A stretch of DNA of 7,065 bases from JBNJDW01 sp051745265 (lineage in GTDB: Bacteria; Pseudomonadota; Alphaproteobacteria; Micavibrionales; CSBR16-224), in contig JBNJDW010000097.1 in assembly GCA_051745265.1 (NCBI GenBank), positions 1-7,065 on the forward strand, given 5' to 3'. Below, in pieces: positions 1-5,400 of the stretch (positions within the stretch are counted from its first letter, which is position 1; each line of letters begins with the position of its first letter). The position numbers and the translations under genes were made by a program. Under the pieces are notes generated by a model. The model saw only the letters and a program-made list of their open reading frames with translations. It did no database searches and had not been told where the DNA came from.

Positions 1-838
1 ACATTTCGCCGACCATCATCGTGCCTTCGCGCTCGTTACAGACTTTACGGAGCATTTTTAGCACGTCAATATTTTCGGGCCGGCATTTGTTATAGACATG
101 ATACTGCATGTCATACGGGTAGAAAAAGCCCTCTTCACCCAGTTTAGAACCAAAACGGGTGTAACCCTGTACTTTGGGCGGGTTATCGCGGAATTCGCGG
201 TCATACAGATACATATTGGCGACATCAAGACGGAAACCGTCAACGCCCAGTTCCAGCCAGAAACGCATGACATTGCTGATTGCCTCGCGCACTTCCGGAT
301 TATAAAGATTTAAGTCAGGCATGGACGGCTGAAAGTTATGTTTGTAATACTGCCCGCGGCGGATATCAAAGCTCCACGCCGCGCCGCCAAATTCTGCCAG
401 CCAGTTATTCGGTTCTGTACCATCGGGCTTGGGATCGGCCCAGACATACCAATCGGCTTTGGGATTGGTTTTGTTCTGGCGGCTTTCCTTAAACCATAAA
501 TGCCGGTCCGACGTATGGCTGTAAACCTGATCAATAATGACCTTCAGACCCAGATCATGCGCCGTGTCGAGCAATTCTTTAAAATCATCCAGCGTGCCGA
601 ACATCGGATCAACATCCAGATAATCAGAAACATCGTATCCGTAATCCTTCATCGGTGATCTGAAAAAAGGTGACAGCCATATACCGTCGACCCCAAGATC
701 GGCGATATAGGGTAATCTGCTGATAATGCCCGGAATGTCGCCAATACCATCACCATTACTATCCTGATAACTGCGGGGATAGATCTGATAAATGACGGCG
801 CCCTTCCACCATTCTTTCTGTGTCTTTGCTTTTTTCAT
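1..838 (-). CDS. GH13 alpha-glucosidase / oligo-1,6-glucosidase-like, N-terminal 279 residues (3' end outside window)
   Basis: Hydrolyses terminal alpha-glucosidic bonds of oligosaccharides to release glucose; no signal peptide is visible, so it is probably cytoplasmic. The frame is open from an ATG at 838 to the window edge. Seen in the sequence: the N-terminal barrel start 'AVIYQIYPRSYQDSNGDGIGD' region (residues 14-34) with the DxNxDGxGD metal-binding loop, 'DYGYDVSDY' (65-73), conserved region I 'IDQVYSHTS' (102-110, His108), region II 'GFRLDVAN' (201-208) with nucleophile Asp205, and 'VGE' at 276-278 with general acid Glu278. The family is about 540 residues, so roughly half is present; the third catalytic Asp lies beyond the edge. 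The 'RLDxxN...RDNPP' stretch resembles proteobacterial GH13_23 enzymes. Val206, next to the nucleophile, suggests alpha-1,6 preference. No strong ribosome binding site precedes the start; it was chosen because it places the family's N-terminus correctly. Divergent from fabD. Family confident, exact substrate not. Confidence 0.93.
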   Translation of the reverse strand, partial: MKKAKTQKEWWKGAVIYQIYPRSYQDSNGDGIGDIPGIISRLPYIADLGVDGIWLSPFFRSPMKDYGYDVSDYLDVDPMFGTLDDFKELLDTAHDLGLKVIIDQVYSHTSDRHLWFKESRQNKTNPKADWYVWADPKPDGTEPNNWLAEFGGAAWSFDIRRGQYYKHNFQPSMPDLNLYNPEVREAISNVMRFWLELGVDGFRLDVANMYLYDREFRDNPPKVQGYTRFGSKLGEEGFFYPYDMQYHVYNKCRPENIDVLKMLRKVCNEREGTMMVGEM

Positions 839-869
839 CGTTCGGAGCTTATCTTAAAAACGGCTGTGG

Positions 870-897
870 TCAATATGTCTTGATCGCTTTTAGTCAA
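870..897 (-). promoter_or_regulatory. weak candidate promoter for the alpha-glucosidase gene
   Basis: On the minus strand TTGACT (897-892, 5 of 6 to the -35 consensus) is followed after 16 bases by TATTGA (875-870, 3 of 6 to the -10). It lies 32 bases upstream of the start codon and overlaps the candidate fabD promoter on the other strand. The -10 is poor, so this is a tentative call. Confidence 0.2.
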
Positions 898-908
898 ATC
901 GTTAAACT
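880..908 (+). promoter_or_regulatory. candidate sigma-70 promoter for fabD
   Basis: TTGATC (880-885, 4 of 6) and TAAACT (903-908, 4 of 6) are separated by the preferred 17 bases, giving an expected transcript start near 915 and a leader of about 26 bases before the fabD ATG. The position is right, but both boxes are imperfect and alphaproteobacterial promoters are often loose, so this is only a candidate. Confidence 0.35.
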
Positions 909-940
909 CACCCGACTTTCAACCTGATAATGAGGATTAA

Positions 941-1888
941 ATGAAAAAAGCGTTCGTGTTTCCGGGGCAGGGCAGCCAGTTTGTCGGCATGGGAAAAGAA
1001 ATATATGATGCCTTTCCAGTTGCAAGAGAGGTTTTTGAAGAGGTCGACAGCGCCTTGTCACAAAACCTGTCCAAGATAATATTCGAAGGGCCGGAAAGCG
1101 ATCTGAACCTGACAGAAAACACACAGCCGGCCTTGATGGCCGTCAGCCTTGCCATCACCCGGGTGCTGGAAACTGAAGGCGGCATTGATTTTGAAAATGA
1201 TGATTCGATCCTTATGGCCGCCGGCCATTCACTGGGGGAATATTCAGCATTAACCGCGATGAAGGCTTTGACCCTTGCCGATACCGCCCGATTGCTGAAA
1301 ATACGCGGCACCGCCATGCAAAAAGCCGTTCCGGTCGGCGTGGGCGCCATGGCGGCCATACTGGGGCTGGATTATACCGATATTGTCGCCATCGCAGCAG
1401 ATGTCTCAAAAGACGGTCAAATCTGCGCGGCGGCCAATGATAACGCCAATGGGCAGGTGGTGATCAGCGGTCATAAAGACGCGGTCGAGGCTGCGATTGA
1501 GCTGGCCTCTGAGCGCGGTGCCCGTAAATCGGTATTGTTGCCGGTCAGCGCGCCGTTCCATTGCGCCCTGATGGCGCCTGCGGCAGACCGGATGCGCGAA
1601 GCGTTGGCAGAGGTGGAAATTAAAGCGCCTGTCGTGCCGGTGATTGCCAATATGACGGCCCGCGAAGTTCTGGTGCCTGAGGAAATTCGTGAATTGCTGG
1701 TTGAGCAGGTCACCGGCATGGTACGGTGGCGCGAATCTGTGCTTTATATGAAGGAACGCGGTGTTGAACAATTGGTTGAGGTCGGTGCCGGTAAAGTCTT
1801 GTCCGGCTTGACCAAGCGGATTGACCGGGCCTTGCCAGCGGTTTCCATTCAGACGCCAGCTGATATTGAGGCCTTTCTAAAAGGCTAA
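941..1888 (+). CDS. fabD: malonyl-CoA:ACP transacylase
   Basis: Transfers the malonyl group from malonyl-CoA to the phosphopantetheine arm of acyl carrier protein, supplying the extender unit for fatty-acid synthesis in the cytosol. The 315-residue product is full length for the family (E. coli about 309). Visible motifs are 'FPGQGSQ' (7-13), the nucleophile elbow 'GHSLGEYSAL' with Ser97 (95-104), Arg122 in 'KIRGTAMQ', which binds the malonyl carboxylate, 'VSAPFHC' with catalytic His208, and 'VGAGKVLSGL' near the C-terminus, where enterobacteria usually have a Pro for Ala. The linker before the nucleophile ('GGIDFENDDS') is slightly longer than in E. coli. GAGGA at 932-936, 4 bases before the ATG, supports this start. 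It heads the fab cluster, 47 bases before fabG. A 6-bp hairpin straddles its stop codon but has no T tract. Confidence 0.98.
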   Translation: MKKAFVFPGQGSQFVGMGKEIYDAFPVAREVFEEVDSALSQNLSKIIFEGPESDLNLTENTQPALMAVSLAITRVLETEGGIDFENDDSILMAAGHSLGEYSALTAMKALTLADTARLLKIRGTAMQKAVPVGVGAMAAILGLDYTDIVAIAADVSKDGQICAAANDNANGQVVISGHKDAVEAAIELASERGARKSVLLPVSAPFHCALMAPAADRMREALAEVEIKAPVVPVIANMTAREVLVPEEIRELLVEQVTGMVRWRESVLYMKERGVEQLVEVGAGKVLSGLTKRIDRALPAVSIQTPADIEAFLKG

Positions 1889-1895
1889 GTGCTGT

Positions 1896-1904
1896 TGCTA
1901 TAAT
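1896..1904 (+). promoter_or_regulatory. candidate extended -10 promoter for fabG
   Basis: TGCTATAAT in the 47-base fabD-fabG gap matches the extended -10 pattern (TGn followed by TATAAT) exactly. No good -35 lies 17 or 18 bases upstream (TCTAAA or TTCTAA, 3 of 6 each), as is common for extended -10 promoters. Start of transcription would fall near 1911, about 25 bases before the fabG ATG. It could give fabG-acpP its own transcription in addition to readthrough from fabD. Confidence 0.45.
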
Positions 1905-1935
1905 AATTATCGAAAGAAGAATTTAAGGAGAAAAT

Positions 1936-2673
1936 ATGTTTGATCTGACAGGTAAAACGGCTTTGGTGACAGGGGCCTCAGGTGGTATTGGCGGTGCAAT
2001 TGCAAAATATCTGCACGGGCAAGGCGCAACGGTTGCCTTAAATGGCCGTAAAGCCGAGGCATTGGAAACACTGGCAGCCGAGCTGGGCGACCGTGCCCAT
2101 GTTGTTGTTGGCGCGCTTGATGATGCTGATGCAACAAATGCGGTGATCAAAGAGGCCGAAGAAAAAATGGGCCAGATCGATATTCTGGTCAATAACGCCG
2201 GTCTGACCCGTGACGGTCTGGTTATGCGGATGAAGGATGAAGACTGGCAATCGGTTCTGGATGTCAATCTGACCTCTGCCTTTCGTCTGTCACGCGCGGT
2301 GATGCGCGGGATGATGAAGCGCCGCTGGGGACGGATTATCAATATTACCTCGATCGTTGGTGTAACCGGTAATCCGGGGCAGGCGAATTACTGCGCTTCC
2401 AAAGCCGGGATGATCGGCATGTCAAAATCAATGGCCGCCGAAATTGCCAATCGGGGTATTACGGTTAACTGTGTGGCGCCGGGCTTTATCAAGACGGCGA
2501 TGACAGATGAGCTGGGCGATGATCAGCATGACAAGCTGGTGGCCAATATTCCGGCCGGTAAAATGGGCAGTCCCGAAGACATTGCGGCGGCCGTGACGTA
2601 CCTTGCGTCCGAGGATGCCGGCTATATGACAGGCCAGACTCTGCATGTTAATGGCGGCATGGCGATGATCTGA
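1936..2673 (+). CDS. fabG: 3-oxoacyl-[acyl-carrier-protein] reductase
   Basis: NADPH-dependent reduction of 3-ketoacyl-ACP to 3-hydroxyacyl-ACP, the first reductive step of each elongation round. The 245-residue product is a classical short-chain dehydrogenase of normal length (E. coli 244). Seen: Rossmann glycine motif 'TGASGGIG' (12-19), Arg38 after the second strand, which in the family favours NADPH, 'NNAG' (86-89), and the full catalytic tetrad Asn111, Ser139, Tyr152 and Lys156 in 'YCASK'. 'GNPGQANY' (145-152), 'NCVAPGFIKTAM' and the C-terminal 'TGQTLHVNGGMAMI' are typical of true FabG rather than of a general dehydrogenase. The start has a strong ribosome binding site, TAAGGAG (1924-1930), 5 bases before the ATG. 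The position between fabD and acpP confirms the role. Confidence 0.98.
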   Translation: MFDLTGKTALVTGASGGIGGAIAKYLHGQGATVALNGRKAEALETLAAELGDRAHVVVGALDDADATNAVIKEAEEKMGQIDILVNNAGLTRDGLVMRMKDEDWQSVLDVNLTSAFRLSRAVMRGMMKRRWGRIINITSIVGVTGNPGQANYCASKAGMIGMSKSMAAEIANRGITVNCVAPGFIKTAMTDELGDDQHDKLVANIPAGKMGSPEDIAAAVTYLASEDAGYMTGQTLHVNGGMAMI

Positions 2674-2685
2674 TTTTAAAAAAGC

Positions 2686-2714
2686 TTTGCAATAATGTTG
2701 AATTATGCTATCCA
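2686..2714 (+). promoter_or_regulatory. candidate promoter for acpP
   Basis: In the 97-base fabG-acpP gap TTTGCA (2686-2691, 4 of 6) stands 17 bases before TATCCA (2709-2714, 3 of 6), and the -10 is preceded by TGC, the extended -10 element. Predicted start is near 2721, which coincides with the first base of a small palindrome. acpP commonly has its own promoter because carrier protein is needed in large amounts; that is background knowledge, and the boxes here are only moderate. Confidence 0.33.
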
Positions 2715-2720
2715 TCCACC

Positions 2721-2740
2721 CAGGTTAATACCTGTTACAG
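2721..2740 (+). promoter_or_regulatory. nested small palindromes in the acpP leader
   Basis: CAGGT-TAAT-ACCTG (2721-2734) is a perfect 5+4+5 inverted repeat, and CTGT-T-ACAG (2732-2740) overlaps its right end. They lie 31 to 50 bases before the acpP ATG and immediately downstream of the candidate -10. They could be an operator or two alternative hairpins in the leader RNA. No known operator consensus was recognised and arms this short can occur by chance. Confidence 0.25.
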
Positions 2741-2770
2741 TGAAATAACTGCCTTGGAGAGGTTAGAATT

Positions 2771-3013
2771 ATGAGTGATGTACAAAGCAGAGTATCAAAA
2801 ATCGTCGTTGAACATCTTGGCGTTGACGAAGGCAAAGTAAAGCCGGAAGCCAGCTTTATCGACGACCTGGGCGCTGACAGTCTTGACATTGTTGAGCTGG
2901 TTATGGCCTTTGAAGAAGAATTCGGTGTTGAAATTCCGGATGATCAGGTTGAAAACATTACAACCATCGGCCAGGCCGTTACCTTCATCGAAAAGAACGC
3001 TGAAGCTGCGTAA
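2771..3013 (+). CDS. acpP: acyl carrier protein
   Basis: Small acidic cytosolic carrier that holds growing acyl chains on a phosphopantetheine arm and shuttles them among the Fab enzymes. The 80-residue product has the expected length (E. coli 78). The attachment motif 'GADSLDIVELVMAFEEEFG' (34-52) includes the modified serine at Ser37 counting the initiator Met, followed by the acidic helix II that partner enzymes recognise, then 'EIPDDQVENITTIGQAV' leading to helix IV. The ribosome binding site GGAGAGG (2756-2762) lies 8 bases before the ATG. It sits between fabG and fabF, the usual place for the housekeeping ACP. A strong stem-loop follows the stop codon, so abundant short acpP messages are likely. 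Confidence 0.98.
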   Translation: MSDVQSRVSKIVVEHLGVDEGKVKPEASFIDDLGADSLDIVELVMAFEEEFGVEIPDDQVENITTIGQAVTFIEKNAEAA

Positions 3014-3033
3014 TCAGGCTTTAAAGTTTTTTA

Positions 3034-3076
3034 GAAAATCGGTCCACGTAAATTTTTATGTGGGCCGTTTTCTTTT
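3034..3076 (+). terminator. rho-independent terminator after acpP
   Basis: GAAAA (3034-3038), an unpaired T, and CGGTCCACGTAAA (3040-3052) pair with TTTATGTGGGCCG (3055-3067) and TTTTC (3068-3072); two of the pairs are G-U. The innermost A-T pairs probably open to form the loop. A run of T with one C follows (3068-3076). It starts 21 bases after the acpP stop and ends 63 bases before fabF. Because the A tract on the left mirrors the T tract on the right it could also work on the opposite strand, though no minus-strand gene is seen here. Termination may be partial, leaving some readthrough into fabF. Confidence 0.8.
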
Positions 3077-3088
3077 GTAGTACAATTG

Positions 3089-3097
3089 TGCTATATC
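3089..3097 (+). promoter_or_regulatory. candidate extended -10 promoter for fabF-mltG
   Basis: TGCTATATC (TGn plus a -10 matching 4 of 6) starts 12 bases after the terminator's T tract; the -35 position overlaps the terminator tail (TTTTCT, 3 of 6). Predicted start is near 3104, giving a leader of about 36 bases. A promoter would be expected here if the terminator is efficient. An alternative -10, TACAAT (3081-3086, 5 of 6), lacks a convincing -35. Confidence 0.37.
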
Positions 3098-3127
3098 AAT
3101 TAGGCTTTGAGCAGAAAAATAATAAGT

Positions 3128-3133
3128 GAGGAG
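3128..3133 (+). promoter_or_regulatory. ribosome binding site that sets the fabF start
   Basis: GAGGAG, continuing into AGAGG to 3136, lies 6 bases before the ATG at 3140. The frame is open upstream to a TTG at 3107, but that codon would put this Shine-Dalgarno sequence inside the gene and add 11 residues before the conserved 'RRVVITG' start of the family. Confidence 0.85.
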
Positions 3134-3139
3134 AGGCTT

Positions 3140-4405
3140 ATGCGCCGTGTTGTGATAACGGGTCTTGGAATGGTTTCACCGTTAGGGGTGGGGGTCGATT
3201 ATAACTGGCAGCAAATTACCGCCGGGGCCAGTGGTATTAATAAAATTGCGGGCTTTGATGCATCAGACCTGCCGTCACAAATCGGCGGCGAAGTGCCGAT
3301 GACAGATGGCGATGAAGCGCATTTGTATAATCTGGACCGCTTTGTCTCTCCCAAAGAACAAAAGAAAATGGATCGCTTTATCCATTACGGATATTCAGCC
3401 GCCATGGAAGCTGTTGAAGACAGCGGCTGGCAGCCCGAAGACGACGAAAGCCGTTGCCGGACAGGTGTGTTGATCGGCTCTGGCATTGGTGGTCTGACCA
3501 ATATCCATGATACGTCTATCATGCTGGCTGAAAAAGGCCCGCGGCGGATTTCACCCTTCTTTATTGCCTCATCCCTGATTAATCTGATTTCAGGGCAGGT
3601 TTCAATCAAATACGGGTTTAAAGGCCCGAACCATGCTGTGGTCACCGCCTGCGCGACGGGTACGCACGCCATTGGCGATGCCGCGCGCCTGATTATGCTG
3701 GATGATGCCGATGTTATGGTTGCCGGCGGTGCTGAAGCTGCCATTAACCGTATTGGTGTTGGTGGCTTTGCCGCCTGCAAGGCTTTGTCGACAGGGTATA
3801 ATGATACGCCCGAACAGGCTTCACGTCCGTTTGATCAGGGCCGTGACGGCTTTGTCATCGGTGAGGGCGCCGGTACAGTCGTCTTGGAAGAATATGAACA
3901 TGCCAAAGCCAGAGGGGCTAAAATCTACGCCGAAGTCGTCGGTTACGGCCTGTCGGGTGATGCCCATCATATTACCGCGCCTGCCATGGATGGTAACGGT
4001 GGCTACCGGGCGATGGAAGCGGCCATGAAGCGCTCCGGCCTTGCGGTTAATGAAATTGATTACATCAATGCCCATGGCACTTCGACCCCGCTTGGCGATG
4101 TGATTGAACTGGGCGCGGTTAAACGCCTGTTTGGTGATGCTGTGAAAGATATCAGCATATCCTCAACGAAATCTGCAATCGGCCATTTGCTGGGCGCTGC
4201 GGGCGCCGTTGAAGCAATCTACAGCGTCAAAGCCATTCAGGACAATATTGCCCCGCCAACCTTAAATCTGGATACCCCGGCAGAAGAAGCCGAAGGGCTG
4301 GATCTGGTACCTCATAAGGCCAAGGAGCGGGAAATTAACGCTGTGTTGTCCAATTCCTTTGGTTTTGGCGGTACGAATGCGTCTTTGATTTTTAAAGCGG
4401 TCTAG
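3140..4405 (+). CDS. fabF: 3-oxoacyl-[acyl-carrier-protein] synthase II (beta-ketoacyl-ACP synthase II)
   Basis: Condenses malonyl-ACP with acyl-ACP, extending the chain by two carbons with loss of CO2; the FabF type also elongates unsaturated chains and helps tune membrane fluidity. From the ATG at 3140 the product is 421 residues (E. coli 413). The thiolase-fold triad is complete: Cys171 in 'TACATGTHAIGDA', His312 in 'NAHGTSTPLGD' and His349 in 'SAIGHLLGAAG', with Lys344 just before it. The gating loop 'NSFGFGGTN' (405-413) is present. The insertion 'GDEAHLYNLDRFVSPKEQKK' (57-76) is longer than in enterobacteria. It follows acpP after a terminator and a possible new promoter, and its TAG stop directly precedes the mltG ATG, so the two are almost certainly cotranscribed. 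Confidence 0.98.
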   Translation: MRRVVITGLGMVSPLGVGVDYNWQQITAGASGINKIAGFDASDLPSQIGGEVPMTDGDEAHLYNLDRFVSPKEQKKMDRFIHYGYSAAMEAVEDSGWQPEDDESRCRTGVLIGSGIGGLTNIHDTSIMLAEKGPRRISPFFIASSLINLISGQVSIKYGFKGPNHAVVTACATGTHAIGDAARLIMLDDADVMVAGGAEAAINRIGVGGFAACKALSTGYNDTPEQASRPFDQGRDGFVIGEGAGTVVLEEYEHAKARGAKIYAEVVGYGLSGDAHHITAPAMDGNGGYRAMEAAMKRSGLAVNEIDYINAHGTSTPLGDVIELGAVKRLFGDAVKDISISSTKSAIGHLLGAAGAVEAIYSVKAIQDNIAPPTLNLDTPAEEAEGLDLVPHKAKEREINAVLSNSFGFGGTNASLIFKAV

Positions 4406-5386
4406 ATGAAGATTTTTAATGCTCTTATGGCGCTGTTCTTTACGGGGATCCTCTGCGTTGCCGTTCTGGTCGTTTATGGCCTGTGGTTGATGAAATCCCC
4501 CGGACCGCTGGCAGAGCAGAAAATCATCTTTGTCGAGCCCGGCAGTTCGATCAGCAAGATTTCCCGGCAATTGGAAGCCGAAGAGATTCTGGACCCGCGA
4601 ACGGCCATGATCTTTCCCTATGTCGCGCGTTTTCAGGATGGCGGCCTTTCGCTGAAGGCCGGGGAATATCTGGTTCCCGCCAAAATGCCTGCCAGTGACG
4701 TCTTGGCGCTTTTGCATTCCGGTAAAACGATCCAACGTCAGGTGACGATTCCCGAGGGCAGGACCAGCGTTGAAATCATAGATATCATTAATGCAGCGGA
4801 CGTTATGCAGGGTGAAATCACTGAAATCCCGCCCGAAGGTACATTGCTGCCCGAAAGCTATTCTTATATCCGCAATGATCCGCGTTCAAAGATTGTTGAA
4901 CGTATGCAAGCCTCTATGCAGAAGACGCTGGATGAATTGTGGGAAGACCGGGCCGAGGACCTGCCGCTTGAAAGCAAAGAAGACGCCGTCATTCTGGCCT
5001 CCATCGTTGAAAAAGAAACCGGGGTGGCATCAGAACGGTCACGCGTTGCCGGGGTTTTTGTAAACCGTTTGCGTCTGGGCATGCCCTTACAGTCTGATCC
5101 GACAGTGATTTATGCGATCACCAAGGGTAAAAAGAAGCTGGATCGTAAACTGTATTTCAAAGATCTTAAACGGGAAGATGAATATAATACCTATTTCGTT
5201 CCGGGGCTGCCGCCGGGGCCTATTGCCAATCCGGGTCGTGCAAGCCTTGAAGCCGTGTTAAACCCCGAAGAACATGATTATCTGTATTTTGTCGCCGATG
5301 GCACCGGTGGTCATGTCTTTGCCAAGACTTTGGCAGAACATAACCGTAATGTTGCCAACTGGCGGAAAATTAACCGCGGTAATTAA
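4406..5386 (+). CDS. mltG: endolytic murein transglycosylase (YceG-like)
   Basis: Inner-membrane enzyme with its active domain in the periplasm; it cuts nascent glycan strands of peptidoglycan and is thought to set strand length by releasing them from the synthesis complex. The 326-residue product (E. coli about 340) has one N-terminal membrane segment (about residues 6-28) with a short basic-poor inside end, a LysM-like region (about 38-95), then the catalytic YceG domain with 'LPESY' (148-152), 'ILASIVEKET' carrying catalytic Glu202 (equivalent to E. coli Glu218), 'LQSDPTVIYA' (228-237) and 'NTYFVPGLPPGPIANPG' (261-277). The ATG abuts the fabF TAG and there is no clear ribosome binding site of its own, which suggests translation by reinitiation. 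In enterobacteria pabC separates fabF and mltG; here it does not. It converges with pgi, 8 bases away. Confidence 0.96.
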   Translation: MKIFNALMALFFTGILCVAVLVVYGLWLMKSPGPLAEQKIIFVEPGSSISKISRQLEAEEILDPRTAMIFPYVARFQDGGLSLKAGEYLVPAKMPASDVLALLHSGKTIQRQVTIPEGRTSVEIIDIINAADVMQGEITEIPPEGTLLPESYSYIRNDPRSKIVERMQASMQKTLDELWEDRAEDLPLESKEDAVILASIVEKETGVASERSRVAGVFVNRLRLGMPLQSDPTVIYAITKGKKKLDRKLYFKDLKREDEYNTYFVPGLPPGPIANPGRASLEAVLNPEEHDYLYFVADGTGGHVFAKTLAEHNRNVANWRKINRGN

Positions 5387-5400
5387 CGGTATAATTAACC
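5368..5400. repeat. three AATTAAC direct repeats over the mltG and pgi stop codons
   Basis: AATTAAC occurs at 5368-5374, 5381-5387 and 5393-5399, spaced 13 and 12 bases apart. The second copy contains the mltG stop, and the third overlaps the pgi stop on the other strand. GGTAATTA (5378-5385) can also pair with TAATT-A-ACC (5392-5400) with one bulge, giving an A-T rich 8-bp hairpin. It is too weak and lacks a T tract, so it is not called a terminator. Confidence 0.35.

Noticed and set aside
880..897. TTGATCGCTTTTAGTCAA as a LacI-type operator for the alpha-glucosidase
   Set aside because: Only the outer four bases on each side are symmetric, and the centre does not match the usual operator form.
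937..1359. 140-codon open frame antisense to fabD
   Set aside because: It overlaps a fully conserved gene; its length reflects codon bias on the opposite strand, with no family match seen.
1871..1885. GCCTTT-CTA-AAAGGC hairpin at the end of fabD as a terminator
   Set aside because: Only 6 pairs with a 3-base loop and no T tract follows; an extended -10 and fabG come directly after.
3107..3139. Longer fabF start at TTG 3107
   Set aside because: It adds 11 residues outside the family N-terminus and places the strong GAGGAG ribosome binding site inside the gene; ATG 3140 fits both.
4262..4735. 157-codon open frame antisense to the fabF-mltG junction
   Set aside because: It lies opposite two conserved genes, shows no recognisable family and has no convincing ribosome binding site.
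5378..5400. A-T rich hairpin between mltG and pgi as a bidirectional terminator
   Set aside because: The stem has a bulge and only three G-C or stronger end pairs at one side, and no T tract follows on either strand.
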